DNA of 39,933 bases. Source: Bermanella sp034112345. GTDB lineage: Bacteria; Pseudomonadota; Gammaproteobacteria; Pseudomonadales; Oceanobacteraceae. The stretch lies in assembly GCA_034112345.1 (NCBI GenBank), contig JAWUVN010000026.1, forward strand, positions 1-39,933, written 5' to 3'. The notes below the pieces were generated by a model that did not search any database, was not told where the DNA came from, and saw only the letters and a program-made list of their open reading frames with translations. Below, piece by piece: positions 32,466 through 39,933 of the stretch (position 1 is the stretch's first letter; each line of letters begins with the position of its first letter). A program made the position numbers and the translations under genes.

Positions 32466-35173
32466 CGTCTTAAGCGGGCCTTTTGCCACTCAAGCTTTGC
32501 TTCATTCATTGGCAGCACTATTTCAACTACCTCAGCATCAGCCGTTTTTAATTGTTCAAACCCAAGCCGCTGCCCCAATTTCAACATCGGCCTATTTTCT
32601 GCTAGCACGGTTCCCATCATTTCCATTGTGCCTTGCTGCTGACAGTGTGCAATCATTTTCAACATCAGTGCACGACCCAAACCTAACCCTTGTGCCTGAT
32701 CACCTATCAAAACAGAAAATTCAGATTGAATTTTATCGGCGTCTGTCCAAGTTCGAACTTCGCCTATAATCTCACCTTCTTTATTCTCGGCTATAAAAGC
32801 CATTTCTTGTTCGTAATCAATCTGAGCAAACTTGGCTAATTCTCTATGCCTAAATTGACGACGAGAAGTAAAGAACCGATAACGTAATGTTTCCGAGCTT
32901 AGCGCTTCATGGAAAATCTTCAATGCGGGCTCATCCTCACCTTTGATAGCCCGTACAAATAACTGCTTGCCGCCCTTTAAACTTAAAATCTCTTCGTGCT
33001 CAGCTGGATAAGGGCGTATACATAATTTATGTTCATCACCTAAATTCGCAGCCATCCCCAATACTTTACAACCTTCAACAGGGTGCAAAATAACATTTAA
33101 TTCACAACCTTTTAGATTGGGTAAATCTACTGCCATTTGAGATAATCGAATTAACATTTGAGAAAGCTGAGCTTCATCTCGCTCAAGATGTCGACTGCGC
33201 TCTTTTAATACACGATATATATGGGTCTTAGCCATTAACTGACGAGCCAATACATCGTTTAACGGTGGAAACTGCACCAAGCGATCTGCCATTATATTTG
33301 CAGTAGCACCACCACCGCCAAAAATAATGACTGGGCCAAACGTTACGTCACGGGTAATTCCCATACTAAATTGAGATAAAACCTCTCCACTGCGCATAGG
33401 TTGAACACTAAAACCATGCACCTTACTGTTCGAAAAGCGCTTGCGAATTTGCGAGCGAAGCTCTTTCGATGCAACCTCTAATTCTTGTGAATTCTTTATC
33501 AGAGTAACTACACCACGCCAACGATCCCTTGGGTTAGTACCGTACGCGAACGGGTGACAGTATTCTTTATGAATGATTTTTAGTGCTGCTGGATAGCGAA
33601 CATTTACCGCTTCGGCGTCAAAACCTTCGGGCATAAATGACGTTTCAACCACCCTAAACGAATACGCCTTGATGATTTTATGAAATTCTTGCGCGGTTAA
33701 ATAATCACGCCCCTCTGTCATGGCCCCACTAATAATCTCACGAGAAGAGGTTCGATCAATAGATGAATCGTCCATCAGGGATGATGGAGTCTCTCTTAAA
33801 AGCTCTTGATTTCTTTGATGACGCACCATATGCATATACGCCTTAACCGCCCTATCCGGCGTGTCGTAGGTTGGAATGCCAGACTCATCAAACATATGAC
33901 GACTGCGCTCCGCACTCTCGCCACCCATCCAGCTTGTAATTAAGTTTTTCTGATTAAACTTAGAGTGATTCACCACTACATTGGCCACATTTTGACTATT
34001 CACAACACTGTTTGGCGAAAATAAAACCAAAATAGCATCCACACCAGAGTCTTTTTCAATCAAGGTTAAAACCTGCTTATAAATCGCAGGGCTTGCTTCA
34101 GGCGTAATATCAACGGGGTTAGATTGAGACCAGTATGCTGGCAGAACTTTAGATAAAGCCTCAATTGTTTCAAGAGACAACTTAGCAAGCTGACCACCTT
34201 CATGCATCAGCCGGTCTACAGCTAAAATAGCACCGCCAATACCATTCGCCACTATGGCTAAACGCTCACCTTTTAAAGGCTTCATTCTGGTCAGTGATTC
34301 AACTGATTCAAACAATTCTTCGGTGCTGTCTACCCGAAGCACACCAGCACGCAATAAAATAGACTCATAAACCATATCACGATGACGCAAGCCTGGCGGC
34401 ACAACATCAACAGGGTGCTGGGACTCAGGAAAACGTCCGCTCTTGATGGCCAGCACTAATTTACTACGAGACGCGTTCCTTACAGCTCGAACAAACGTTT
34501 GCGCATCCGTCACTTGCTCTAGATGCAACATGATGGCCTTAAGGTTCCGCTGGGCCGATAAGTAATCAATGGCATCCGGCATGGTCACATCTGCGCTCTC
34601 ACCAATGGTTAGAAAGTGCGAAAAGCCTATACCCCTAGCATGCGCCCAATCAAGCAATGCACTGGCTAACGTGCCAGACTGCCCTAAGTATGCAACTTTA
34701 CCCGGTAACGCGCTTACATGGCTGTAACTGGCGTTTAATTTTAAATCTGGAACCAGTACACCCAGACAATCTGGGCCCATGATGCGCACATCATATTCGC
34801 GTGCTAATTCTTTAATGGGATCAGTAGATGGCCTGTATTGCTCAGCACGCTTACGTGATATTCCACCGGTTAAAATAATAACAGCACGAATACCATGTCG
34901 GCCCAGCTGTTTAATAATTTTTTCGATAGTATGGGCGGGCGTACAAATAATGGCCAAATCCACATCTTTTGGAAGGCGCCCAATTTTAGAGATACACGGA
35001 ACCCCATGCACAGTCTTATATCGACGTACGTTCACAGCATAAATACTGCCTTTAAACGCCGACGTTTTTAAATTTTTAATAACGGCCCCGCCCATACTGG
35101 CTTCTCTTTCAGAAGCCCCAATAACAGCTATTTTGGACGGTTCAAAAAAACGTTCTAACCAACGAGTACCCAT
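32447..35173 (-). CDS. Pat/PatZ-type protein lysine acetyltransferase (acyl-CoA-ligase-like plus GNAT)
   Basis: 908 residues from ATG 35173 (MGTRWLERFFEPSKIAVIGAS), with AAGGGA just upstream; a TTG ten codons earlier is in frame. Domains: CoA-binding Rossmann (about 8-135), succinyl-CoA-ligase-like (about 145-460), ATP-grasp (about 500-715, IFGGGGATANIMADRL) and a C-terminal GNAT (about 740-890) with the acetyl-CoA loop QAQGLGLGRAL. The same architecture in E. coli PatZ/YfiQ and Salmonella Pat acetylates lysines, for example inactivating acetyl-CoA synthetase. The NDP-ligase catalytic GH-GA histidine motif is not evident, as in Pat. It is divergent from a deacetylase-fold gene. Confidence 0.9.
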   Translation of the reverse strand: MGTRWLERFFEPSKIAVIGASEREASMGGAVIKNLKTSAFKGSIYAVNVRRYKTVHGVPCISKIGRLPKDVDLAIICTPAHTIEKIIKQLGRHGIRAVIILTGGISRKRAEQYRPSTDPIKELAREYDVRIMGPDCLGVLVPDLKLNASYSHVSALPGKVAYLGQSGTLASALLDWAHARGIGFSHFLTIGESADVTMPDAIDYLSAQRNLKAIMLHLEQVTDAQTFVRAVRNASRSKLVLAIKSGRFPESQHPVDVVPPGLRHRDMVYESILLRAGVLRVDSTEELFESVESLTRMKPLKGERLAIVANGIGGAILAVDRLMHEGGQLAKLSLETIEALSKVLPAYWSQSNPVDITPEASPAIYKQVLTLIEKDSGVDAILVLFSPNSVVNSQNVANVVVNHSKFNQKNLITSWMGGESAERSRHMFDESGIPTYDTPDRAVKAYMHMVRHQRNQELLRETPSSLMDDSSIDRTSSREIISGAMTEGRDYLTAQEFHKIIKAYSFRVVETSFMPEGFDAEAVNVRYPAALKIIHKEYCHPFAYGTNPRDRWRGVVTLIKNSQELEVASKELRSQIRKRFSNSKVHGFSVQPMRSGEVLSQFSMGITRDVTFGPVIIFGGGGATANIMADRLVQFPPLNDVLARQLMAKTHIYRVLKERSRHLERDEAQLSQMLIRLSQMAVDLPNLKGCELNVILHPVEGCKVLGMAANLGDEHKLCIRPYPAEHEEILSLKGGKQLFVRAIKGEDEPALKIFHEALSSETLRYRFFTSRRQFRHRELAKFAQIDYEQEMAFIAENKEGEIIGEVRTWTDADKIQSEFSVLIGDQAQGLGLGRALMLKMIAHCQQQGTMEMMGTVLAENRPMLKLGQRLGFEQLKTADAEVVEIVLPMNEAKLEWQKARLRRLHSKV

Positions 35174-35199
35174 AATTCCCTTAAAAAAGGTGTTAACTA

Positions 35200-35211
35200 T
35201 CAATTAATTGA
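35200..35211. promoter_or_regulatory. perfect 12-bp palindrome in the Pat/deacetylase intergenic region
   Basis: TCAATTAATTGA lies centrally in the 78-base gap between the divergent genes. The gap has TTAACT and TATATA on plus with 15-base spacing, so promoter and operator elements probably overlap here. AT-rich palindromes can arise by chance. Confidence 0.35.
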
Positions 35212-35251
35212 GTTATATAGACTTATTAACCGAGGCTCAAGCTAATACTGC

Positions 35252-36178
35252 ATGTCTAACACATTATTTATTCACCATTCTCAGTTTGACCAACATTCAG
35301 TGCCACCATCGCACCCTGAGAGCCCACTTCGCAATCTTGCAGTAGAAACTAAACTGCGAGAATCTGGCCTATGGCAAGATTTGGATGTTCGCTTTTGCCA
35401 GCCAACTGACAAAGAAAACCTAAAGCTTGCACACACAGCTGGTTACATAGATCAACTGTACCAAATCGCCCCTAATAAAGGCATGATATTAGCTGATCGT
35501 GACACACCTTTAGCATTTGATACGCTACGCGCAGTAGAAGAAGCCGCAGGATCGGGTATTCAGGCCGTAAACAGCGTTTTGTACGAAGGCTACGAGCAAG
35601 CCTTCTGCGCTATTAGACCCCCAGGCCATCACGCCGAGCCGAATAAAACTATGGGGTTTTGCTTTGTAAATAATATTGCCTTGGCTGCTGAATACGCACT
35701 ACTACAGCCAGGAATAAATAAAGTGGCGATATTTGATTTTGATGTCCACCAAGGTAACGGAACCATCGAAGCATTTAAAAATAGAAATGACGTTTTAGTT
35801 GTCAGTAGCTTTCAACACCCTCACTTTCCTCACTCTCACTGGAAAGTAGATTCTGAGAATATTATTAATATACCCATCGAAGCCGAAACAGCCAGCACAC
35901 AATATAGGCGAATAGTTGAAAGGCCCGTTATGGAATCCATCTCAAAATTTAAACCAGACCTAATTCTGGTCTCAGCTGGATTTGATGCACATACATTTGA
36001 CCCAATGGGCGACCTCGATTTGATCGAAGATGATTTTTATTGGCTAACACAAATGACTATGAGCCTTGCAAAAACCTACAGCAAGGGCCGTATCATATCA
36101 ATGCTTGAAGGTGGCTACAGCCTAGAAGGCTTAGGGCTCAGCGCTCACGAACACCTTAGAGCACTCAGTAAAAAATAA
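35252..36178 (+). CDS. histone-deacetylase-family (class II-like) deacylase
   Basis: 308 residues. The zinc-dependent amidohydrolase fold is well marked: RPPGHHAEP with tandem His126-His127, zinc ligands Asp164 and His166 (FDFDVHQGNG) and Asp250 (GFDAHTFDPMGDL), and the transition-state Tyr289 (LEGGYS). Bacterial members include HdaH-type deacetylases, acetylpolyamine amidohydrolases and AcuC; the true substrate cannot be told. The ribosome binding site is poor (GAGG about 15 bases upstream). It diverges from the Pat-type acetyltransferase across 78 bases, which suggests, but does not prove, that it reverses protein acylation. Confidence 0.92.
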   Translation: MSNTLFIHHSQFDQHSVPPSHPESPLRNLAVETKLRESGLWQDLDVRFCQPTDKENLKLAHTAGYIDQLYQIAPNKGMILADRDTPLAFDTLRAVEEAAGSGIQAVNSVLYEGYEQAFCAIRPPGHHAEPNKTMGFCFVNNIALAAEYALLQPGINKVAIFDFDVHQGNGTIEAFKNRNDVLVVSSFQHPHFPHSHWKVDSENIINIPIEAETASTQYRRIVERPVMESISKFKPDLILVSAGFDAHTFDPMGDLDLIEDDFYWLTQMTMSLAKTYSKGRIISMLEGGYSLEGLGLSAHEHLRALSKK

Positions 36179-36200
36179 AGATTCACCCTTTTAATTAACC

Positions 36201-36221
36201 AAGGTGTGCAGCGCTCACCTT
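36201..36221. repeat. hairpin after the deacetylase gene
   Basis: AAGGTG and CACCTT pair around TGCAGCGCT. There is no T-run, so termination is uncertain. A second short dyad, GTGCAT and ATGCAC, lies about 30 bases further on. Confidence 0.35.
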
Positions 36222-36352
36222 AGCGCGCATCCGTCTAATCATTAATGCGGTGCATGCGCTGGAATGCACACAATTCATTACTTATAAAAAGCCACCGCAG
36301 GTATACTTTTTCTATCTTATAAAAACAATTCAAAACACAAAAAGGCAAAGTC

Positions 36353-37015
36353 ATGAGCATCGATACACTATTACAGCAACGCTATTCTTGCCGCAGTTTC
36401 ACCAAGCAAGAAGTTGAACCTAGCCTACTCAAGCAAGTTTTTGCATCGGCACAGCAATCCCCTTCTAACTGCAACGTTCAGCCTTGGGAAGTACTGATTG
36501 TATCAGGCAAGAAAAAAGACGAATTAAAAAACAAATTAATACAAGCCGTCATGCAGCAACAAAAACCAAACCCTGATTTCAACTGGAACATCGCTTATAC
36601 GGGTAAGCATCGCGATCGCCAGTTTGGCTCAGCTAATGCGCTATATTCATCCATGGACATTGCTCGAGAAGATAAACAAAAAAGACAAATGGCCATGTTA
36701 AGAAACTGGGCATTTTTTGATGCGCCACACGTGGCCATATTCACTCTAGATAAATATCTAGACATCATGGGCGCAGTCGACATTGGGATTTATTCTCAGA
36801 CCTTATCTTTACTGCTTCAAGAACAAGGAATTTCTAGCTGCATGCAAGGTGCATTAGGGCAATTTCCACAACCAATACGTGAAATGTTTGACCTACCAGA
36901 AGAGCGCGGCATATTATTCGGCATGTCATTTGGTTACGCTGACGAATCTGCAGATGCAAATAAAACAAGAACTGTACGTGAGAATTTAGAAGGATCTGTG
37001 ATTTTTGCTGAGTAA
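36353..37015 (+). CDS. nitroreductase-family FMN oxidoreductase
   Basis: 220 residues. FMN-phosphate-binding Arg/Ser residues are seen in LLQQRYSCRSF near the N-terminus, with SPSNCNVQPWEVLIVSG following, and the second FMN region in LLLQEQGISSCMQGALGQFP and GILFGMSFGYAD. Family members reduce nitroaromatics, quinones or other electrophiles with NAD(P)H; the physiological substrate is unknown. AAAGG lies 8 bases before the ATG. It stands alone between non-coding stretches. Confidence 0.92.
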   Translation: MSIDTLLQQRYSCRSFTKQEVEPSLLKQVFASAQQSPSNCNVQPWEVLIVSGKKKDELKNKLIQAVMQQQKPNPDFNWNIAYTGKHRDRQFGSANALYSSMDIAREDKQKRQMAMLRNWAFFDAPHVAIFTLDKYLDIMGAVDIGIYSQTLSLLLQEQGISSCMQGALGQFPQPIREMFDLPEERGILFGMSFGYADESADANKTRTVRENLEGSVIFAE

Positions 37016-37067
37016 CATATTCAGAATACATTAAGCTACTAGAGCGCTTAACAATAATGTCCCCTAC

Positions 37068-37085
37068 AATCTAGACGTTTAGATT
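37068..37085. repeat. 18-bp near-perfect palindrome after the nitroreductase gene
   Basis: AATCTAGACGTTTAGATT has perfect 6-base ends and a paired ACGT centre with one mismatch. CCCC on the left (37061-37064) and GGGGG on the right could extend it into a larger hairpin. It may end nitroreductase transcription. Confidence 0.4.
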
Positions 37086-37198
37086 CCAAAGAAAGGGGGC
37101 GTTGCTTTTACTGCCTACCAGACATAAATAGAACGGCATAAAGGCAATTAAAATAAGAACGCGCTGCTTTCTTACATACAGTCTACAGCACTATTCAA

Positions 37199-37705
37199 TT
37201 AAAAATCACTCAACAGTTCAGCGCTATAATCTTCGACCAACAAATTAAGATTTTTAGACGCTATTAACGCCTGCAGTTGTTCTTTATTTTTATTAAGTGA
37301 ATCCATCGTAATGGTATTATCATCTAATTTAAGCAGCTGCTCGCTACCGGCATAGTAGTAATTAAGAACAATCATTGCATTAATATCCCCGTCATCCTTG
37401 GCACTTTCAATTTTCTTAAGCTTTCTATATATAGCATTCAAGCTTTGCTTTAATTGCCACACATAATAAACCTCAACCATAAAATCGTGATCCCTAAAGG
37501 AATGAACCACCTTTCCACATAGCAGTGCCGCCGCAATCACTCCCGTGATGTTATAACTAAAATTACTGCCCTGACCATCCGAGAACAACACAATTAAAAC
37601 CTGGCCAAACCCAACCCCTAATACCATTAAACCTATGATTAGCGCAGCAATCACAATATTTAGGTGCTTGCGGTATCGAGCCTTATTAACATCTTGTAAT
37701 TTCAT
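37199..37705 (-). CDS. DUF3087-family membrane protein
   Basis: 168 residues. Two adjacent membrane helices (about 16-37 and 48-65) are followed by a cytoplasmic helical domain (EVYYVWQLKQSLNAIYRKLK, IVLNYYYAGSEQLLKLDDNT). The pattern KLQDVNKARYRKHLN at the N-terminus and this layout match DUF3087 proteins of Vibrio and related marine bacteria. No function is known. GGAAG precedes the ATG. It has its own upstream non-coding region and no operon partner. Confidence 0.82.
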   Translation of the reverse strand: MKLQDVNKARYRKHLNIVIAALIIGLMVLGVGFGQVLIVLFSDGQGSNFSYNITGVIAAALLCGKVVHSFRDHDFMVEVYYVWQLKQSLNAIYRKLKKIESAKDDGDINAMIVLNYYYAGSEQLLKLDDNTITMDSLNKNKEQLQALIASKNLNLLVEDYSAELLSDF

Positions 37706-38160
37706 CTAACTTCCAAGCAGCTTCACAATACCAATTATTCAACTGCATATAATCATGATTACCCCACCTATGATGGCAAGGTACGAATGTGTTTACTATA
37801 AAACACAGATAATCTAATTCAGTAAATCCATCAACATCCAAGTATAAACCTTAGAGCCTGCTTATCGCTCATATTATTTAATGCCGTGTTTAGTTAATAG
37901 CTGCAAACACCTAACATACAACCATCAAGAGCGACTGTTTAAGTAGTTTCACTATTGGTCTAGGTACTAATAAAGACGACATACCAACTACTACCCCAAG
38001 TTTAAATAGTGCTTATTCATCCAAAAATAACGAATCAAGCCAAAGAAATGACAGTGAAGCTGATACACTATAACCGCACATAATTACAGCCCTTTAAATC
38101 AATGTAAAAACACTATAACCAATAGCAATCTATTCCGAATACATTAATAAAGTTTCTGCC
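37706..38160. other. 455-base gene-free stretch upstream of the DUF3087 gene
   Basis: No supported gene or RNA is seen. It contains a 20-base dyad, TGTGTTT-ACTATA-AAACACA (37788-37807), and the palindrome AATCATGATT near 37750, both upstream of the DUF3087 start. A plus frame at 37915-38073 stays open for 52 codons to a TAA with plausible composition but has no start codon. Confidence 0.6.
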
Positions 38161-38162
38161 CA

Positions 38163-38185
38163 TAAAAAAACGCCCGAAGGCGTTT
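38163..38185 (-). terminator. cysS terminator
   Basis: AAACGCC and GGCGTTT form a 7-bp stem with CGAA loop. On minus it is followed by seven T (A-run 38164-38170). It lies about 30 bases after the cysS stop. Confidence 0.88.
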
Positions 38186-38213
38186 CAATGCAGAAGATTA
38201 GTTAATAAAAGTA

Positions 38214-39596
38214 TTATTTTTTAACCCAAGTTGTCCCTTCACGGCTATCTTGCAGCTCTATGCCCTGCCCATCCAAATCCACGCGAATTTGATCGGCTAA
38301 GGCGTAGTCTTTGTCTTTTTTGGCTTGAACGCGTTTTTCAATCATTTCTTGAATGTACGCTTCATCGACCTTAACGCCCTGCTTAAAATAGTCTTCAGGA
38401 TTTGTTTGTAGACAACCCAATACATCAGCAAAGGTTTTCAACAAAGAAGCTAGAATGTTTTTAGCATCGCCTTCTGCTTTGTTGATCTGTGTAACCAGTT
38501 CAAACATTACGGCGATGGCTTTAGGAGTATTAAAGTCATCGTCCATGGCGGCTTTAAAGTCTGCTGCAAAAACAGCCACTTCAGGGTTGTTCGTATCTAA
38601 AGCAATTGAAAGGTCACAGCCTTTTAGTGCGTTATACAAGCGATCAAGTTTGGTTTGCGCGTCTTGCAGACCTTCTTGGCTGTAATTGATTTCACTGCGG
38701 TATTGAACCGATGCCAAGAAGAAACGAATCACTTCAGCGTCGTATTCAGTTAACACGTCACGGATTGTGAAAAAGTTGCCCAATGATTTAGACATTTTTT
38801 CGCCATCGATGCGCAATGCACCTGCGTGCATCCAAGTATTAGCGTATTGTTCGCCTGTCGCGGCTTCGCTTTGTGCAATTTCATTTTCGTGGTGCGGGAA
38901 TTTTAAATCTGGACCGCCACCATGAATATCAAAATTATTACCTAGGCAGCAGGTAGACATGGCTGAACATTCAATGTGCCAGCCAGGGCGTCCTTCGCCC
39001 CAAGGGCTTTTCCAAGATGGTTCGCCAGGTTTAGCCGACTTCCATAGAACAAAGTCCAACGGATCTTCTTTTGCATCTTCTACTTCGATGCGCGCGCCTG
39101 ATTCTAATTCTTCTAGAATCTTACCTGATAATTTACCGTAACCTTCAAATTTACGAACACGGTAATACACGTCTCCGTTTGTGCCCACGTATGCAAAGTC
39201 TTTTTCGATTAAGGTTTGCACCATATCAAGTATGCCTTGAATATGGTCTGTGGCTTTTGGTTCGCTGTTAGGGGTTAATACGTTTAGCTTGGCAAAATCT
39301 TCGTTCATGGCAACCACCATACGATCAACCAATACATTAAAGTCTTCGCCATTTTCAGCGGCACGGTTAATGATTTTGTCGTCGATGTCGGTAATATTAC
39401 GAATGTAGTTAACGTCATAACCGATATGGCGAAGGTAACGAACGATCACATCAAACGATACCATCACGCGGGCATGGCCCATGTGACAAAAATCGTAAAC
39501 CGTCATACCACATACGTACATGCCAACCTTGCCAGCTTGCAGTGGTTTAAATTCTTCTTTTTGACGGGTCAGTGTGTTGTATACGTTTAATGTCAT
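38214..39596 (-). CDS. cysS: cysteinyl-tRNA synthetase
   Basis: 460 residues, full length. Class I synthetase with the HIGH motif as HMGH (38-41) and KMSKS at 267-271. The zinc that selects cysteine is held by Cys29, Cys210, His235 and Glu239, matching E. coli positions one residue earlier. The C-terminal DALR-type and anticodon-binding domains are intact. AGGA lies 8 bases before ATG. It follows glnS on the same strand, separated by about 195 bases that hold REP-like elements. Confidence 0.98.
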   Translation of the reverse strand: MTLNVYNTLTRQKEEFKPLQAGKVGMYVCGMTVYDFCHMGHARVMVSFDVIVRYLRHIGYDVNYIRNITDIDDKIINRAAENGEDFNVLVDRMVVAMNEDFAKLNVLTPNSEPKATDHIQGILDMVQTLIEKDFAYVGTNGDVYYRVRKFEGYGKLSGKILEELESGARIEVEDAKEDPLDFVLWKSAKPGEPSWKSPWGEGRPGWHIECSAMSTCCLGNNFDIHGGGPDLKFPHHENEIAQSEAATGEQYANTWMHAGALRIDGEKMSKSLGNFFTIRDVLTEYDAEVIRFFLASVQYRSEINYSQEGLQDAQTKLDRLYNALKGCDLSIALDTNNPEVAVFAADFKAAMDDDFNTPKAIAVMFELVTQINKAEGDAKNILASLLKTFADVLGCLQTNPEDYFKQGVKVDEAYIQEMIEKRVQAKKDKDYALADQIRVDLDGQGIELQDSREGTTWVKK

Positions 39597-39687
39597 TTTA
39601 AATTCCTATCGCTGCAATACCCAAAGCACTCACTTCGTTCGAGGGGCACGCTGGCACCCTCTCACAGAGTATTTTGTCACCCACCAT

Positions 39688-39711
39688 TGTGGGAGGGCGC
39701 TTGCGCGCGAT
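39688..39711 (+). repeat. REP-like element, copy 1
   Basis: It begins TGTGGGAGGGCGCTTG and ends in GCGCGCGAT. It resembles the Pseudomonas REP consensus (TGTGGGAGC...GCTTGCT..GCGAT) and has an imperfect palindromic core. It faces copy 2 in opposite orientation. Confidence 0.6.
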
Positions 39712-39736
39712 ACTGCTTTGTTTTGCTTGTCTATTT

Positions 39737-39759
39737 TCGCTTGCAAGCAAGCTCCTACA
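39737..39759 (-). repeat. REP-like element, copy 2 (inverted)
   Basis: Read on minus it begins TGTAGGAGCTTGCTTG and ends in CAAGCGA. With copy 1 it makes an inverted pair separated by about 25 bases, the usual REP doublet layout. Confidence 0.65.
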
Positions 39760-39761
39760 CT

Positions 39762-39786
39762 TGTACGAGCCTGCTCGCTGGCGACA
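39762..39786 (+). repeat. REP-like element, copy 3
   Basis: It begins TGTACGAGCCTGCTCG and ends in CTGGCGACA. It is in the same orientation as copy 1 and only 2 bases from copy 2, and ends 5 bases before the glnS stop. Confidence 0.55.
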
Positions 39787-39791
39787 ATTTA

Positions 39792-39933
39792 TTAGCTAGC
39801 TAACGATTTATCTTCACGCAAACCAATTGTCAGGTTAAATACTGGTTTTTCTGATGTGTGATCAAAGCGATCTGCTACGTAATAGCCTTCACGCTCAAAC
39901 TGGAAAACGGTTTCAGCATCAACACCGGCTAAT
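39792..39933 (-). CDS. glnS: glutaminyl-tRNA synthetase, C-terminal end only
   Basis: The minus-strand frame runs off the right edge and ends in TAA at 39794-39792. The visible 46 residues include VFQFEREGYYVADRFDHTSE and KPVFNLTIGLRED, matching the C-terminal beta-barrel end of GlnS (VQFEREGYF, EKPVFNRTVGLRD in E. coli). The adjacent cysS on the same strand is the normal gammaproteobacterial partner. Confidence 0.92.
   Translation of the reverse strand, partial: LAGVDAETVFQFEREGYYVADRFDHTSEKPVFNLTIGLREDKSLAS

Overview
The window is a chromosomal segment of a moderately AT-rich gammaproteobacterium. Almost every gene is a recognisable housekeeping gene, and several blocks have an order well known in this class: uvrY-uvrC-pgsA followed by tRNA-Gly, tRNA-Cys and tRNA-Leu; clpA-clpS divergent from cspD and next to icd; ftsK-lolA-rarA-crcB-serS-cysG; mnmA-hflD-purB; glnS-cysS. 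Aat and Bpt side by side, a monomeric isocitrate dehydrogenase, a Pat-type acetyltransferase and Pseudomonas-like REP elements point to a marine Oceanospirillales/Pseudomonadales-type bacterium. That placement is an inference from gene content; no species is claimed.

Layout. Positions 1-2636 hold most of an M16 presequence-protease-like peptidase (minus strand, cut by the left edge), followed by a methyl-accepting chemotaxis protein. From 4579 to 12018 a tightly packed minus-strand block reads ftsK, lolA, rarA, crcB, serS, cysG, with several one-base stop/start overlaps. Divergent from ftsK are aat, bpt and infA, then clpA and clpS on the minus strand, cspD on plus and icd on minus. From 19565 a plus-strand run holds rluE, a NudJ-like Nudix gene, mnmA and hflD, then a minus-strand YejM/PbgA-like sulfatase-fold membrane protein. 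purB, roxA, a GNAT-DUF7931 protein and a small lipoprotein with a secretin-N-like domain follow on plus. Three tRNAs, pgsA, uvrC, uvrY and a Pat-type protein acetyltransferase lie on minus; a histone-deacetylase-fold gene diverges from Pat, then come a nitroreductase, a DUF3087 membrane protein, cysS and the 3' end of glnS.

Functionally, the central region links N-degron tagging (Aat, Bpt), recognition (ClpS) and unfolding (ClpA). The 29-32 kb region links DNA repair, phospholipid synthesis and tRNA supply. The 32-36 kb region pairs a putative lysine acetyltransferase with a putative deacylase. I see no prophage, transposon, CRISPR array or defence island. The unusual signals are mainly in non-coding DNA: paired palindromes upstream of icd, a 25-bp dyad between clpS and cspD, a duplicated covarying terminator with 15-bp repeats after the tRNAs, a nested hairpin between cysG and the MCP gene, and three REP-like elements before cysS. 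The least explained genes are the GNAT-DUF7931/lipoprotein pair at 27.1-28.5 kb.
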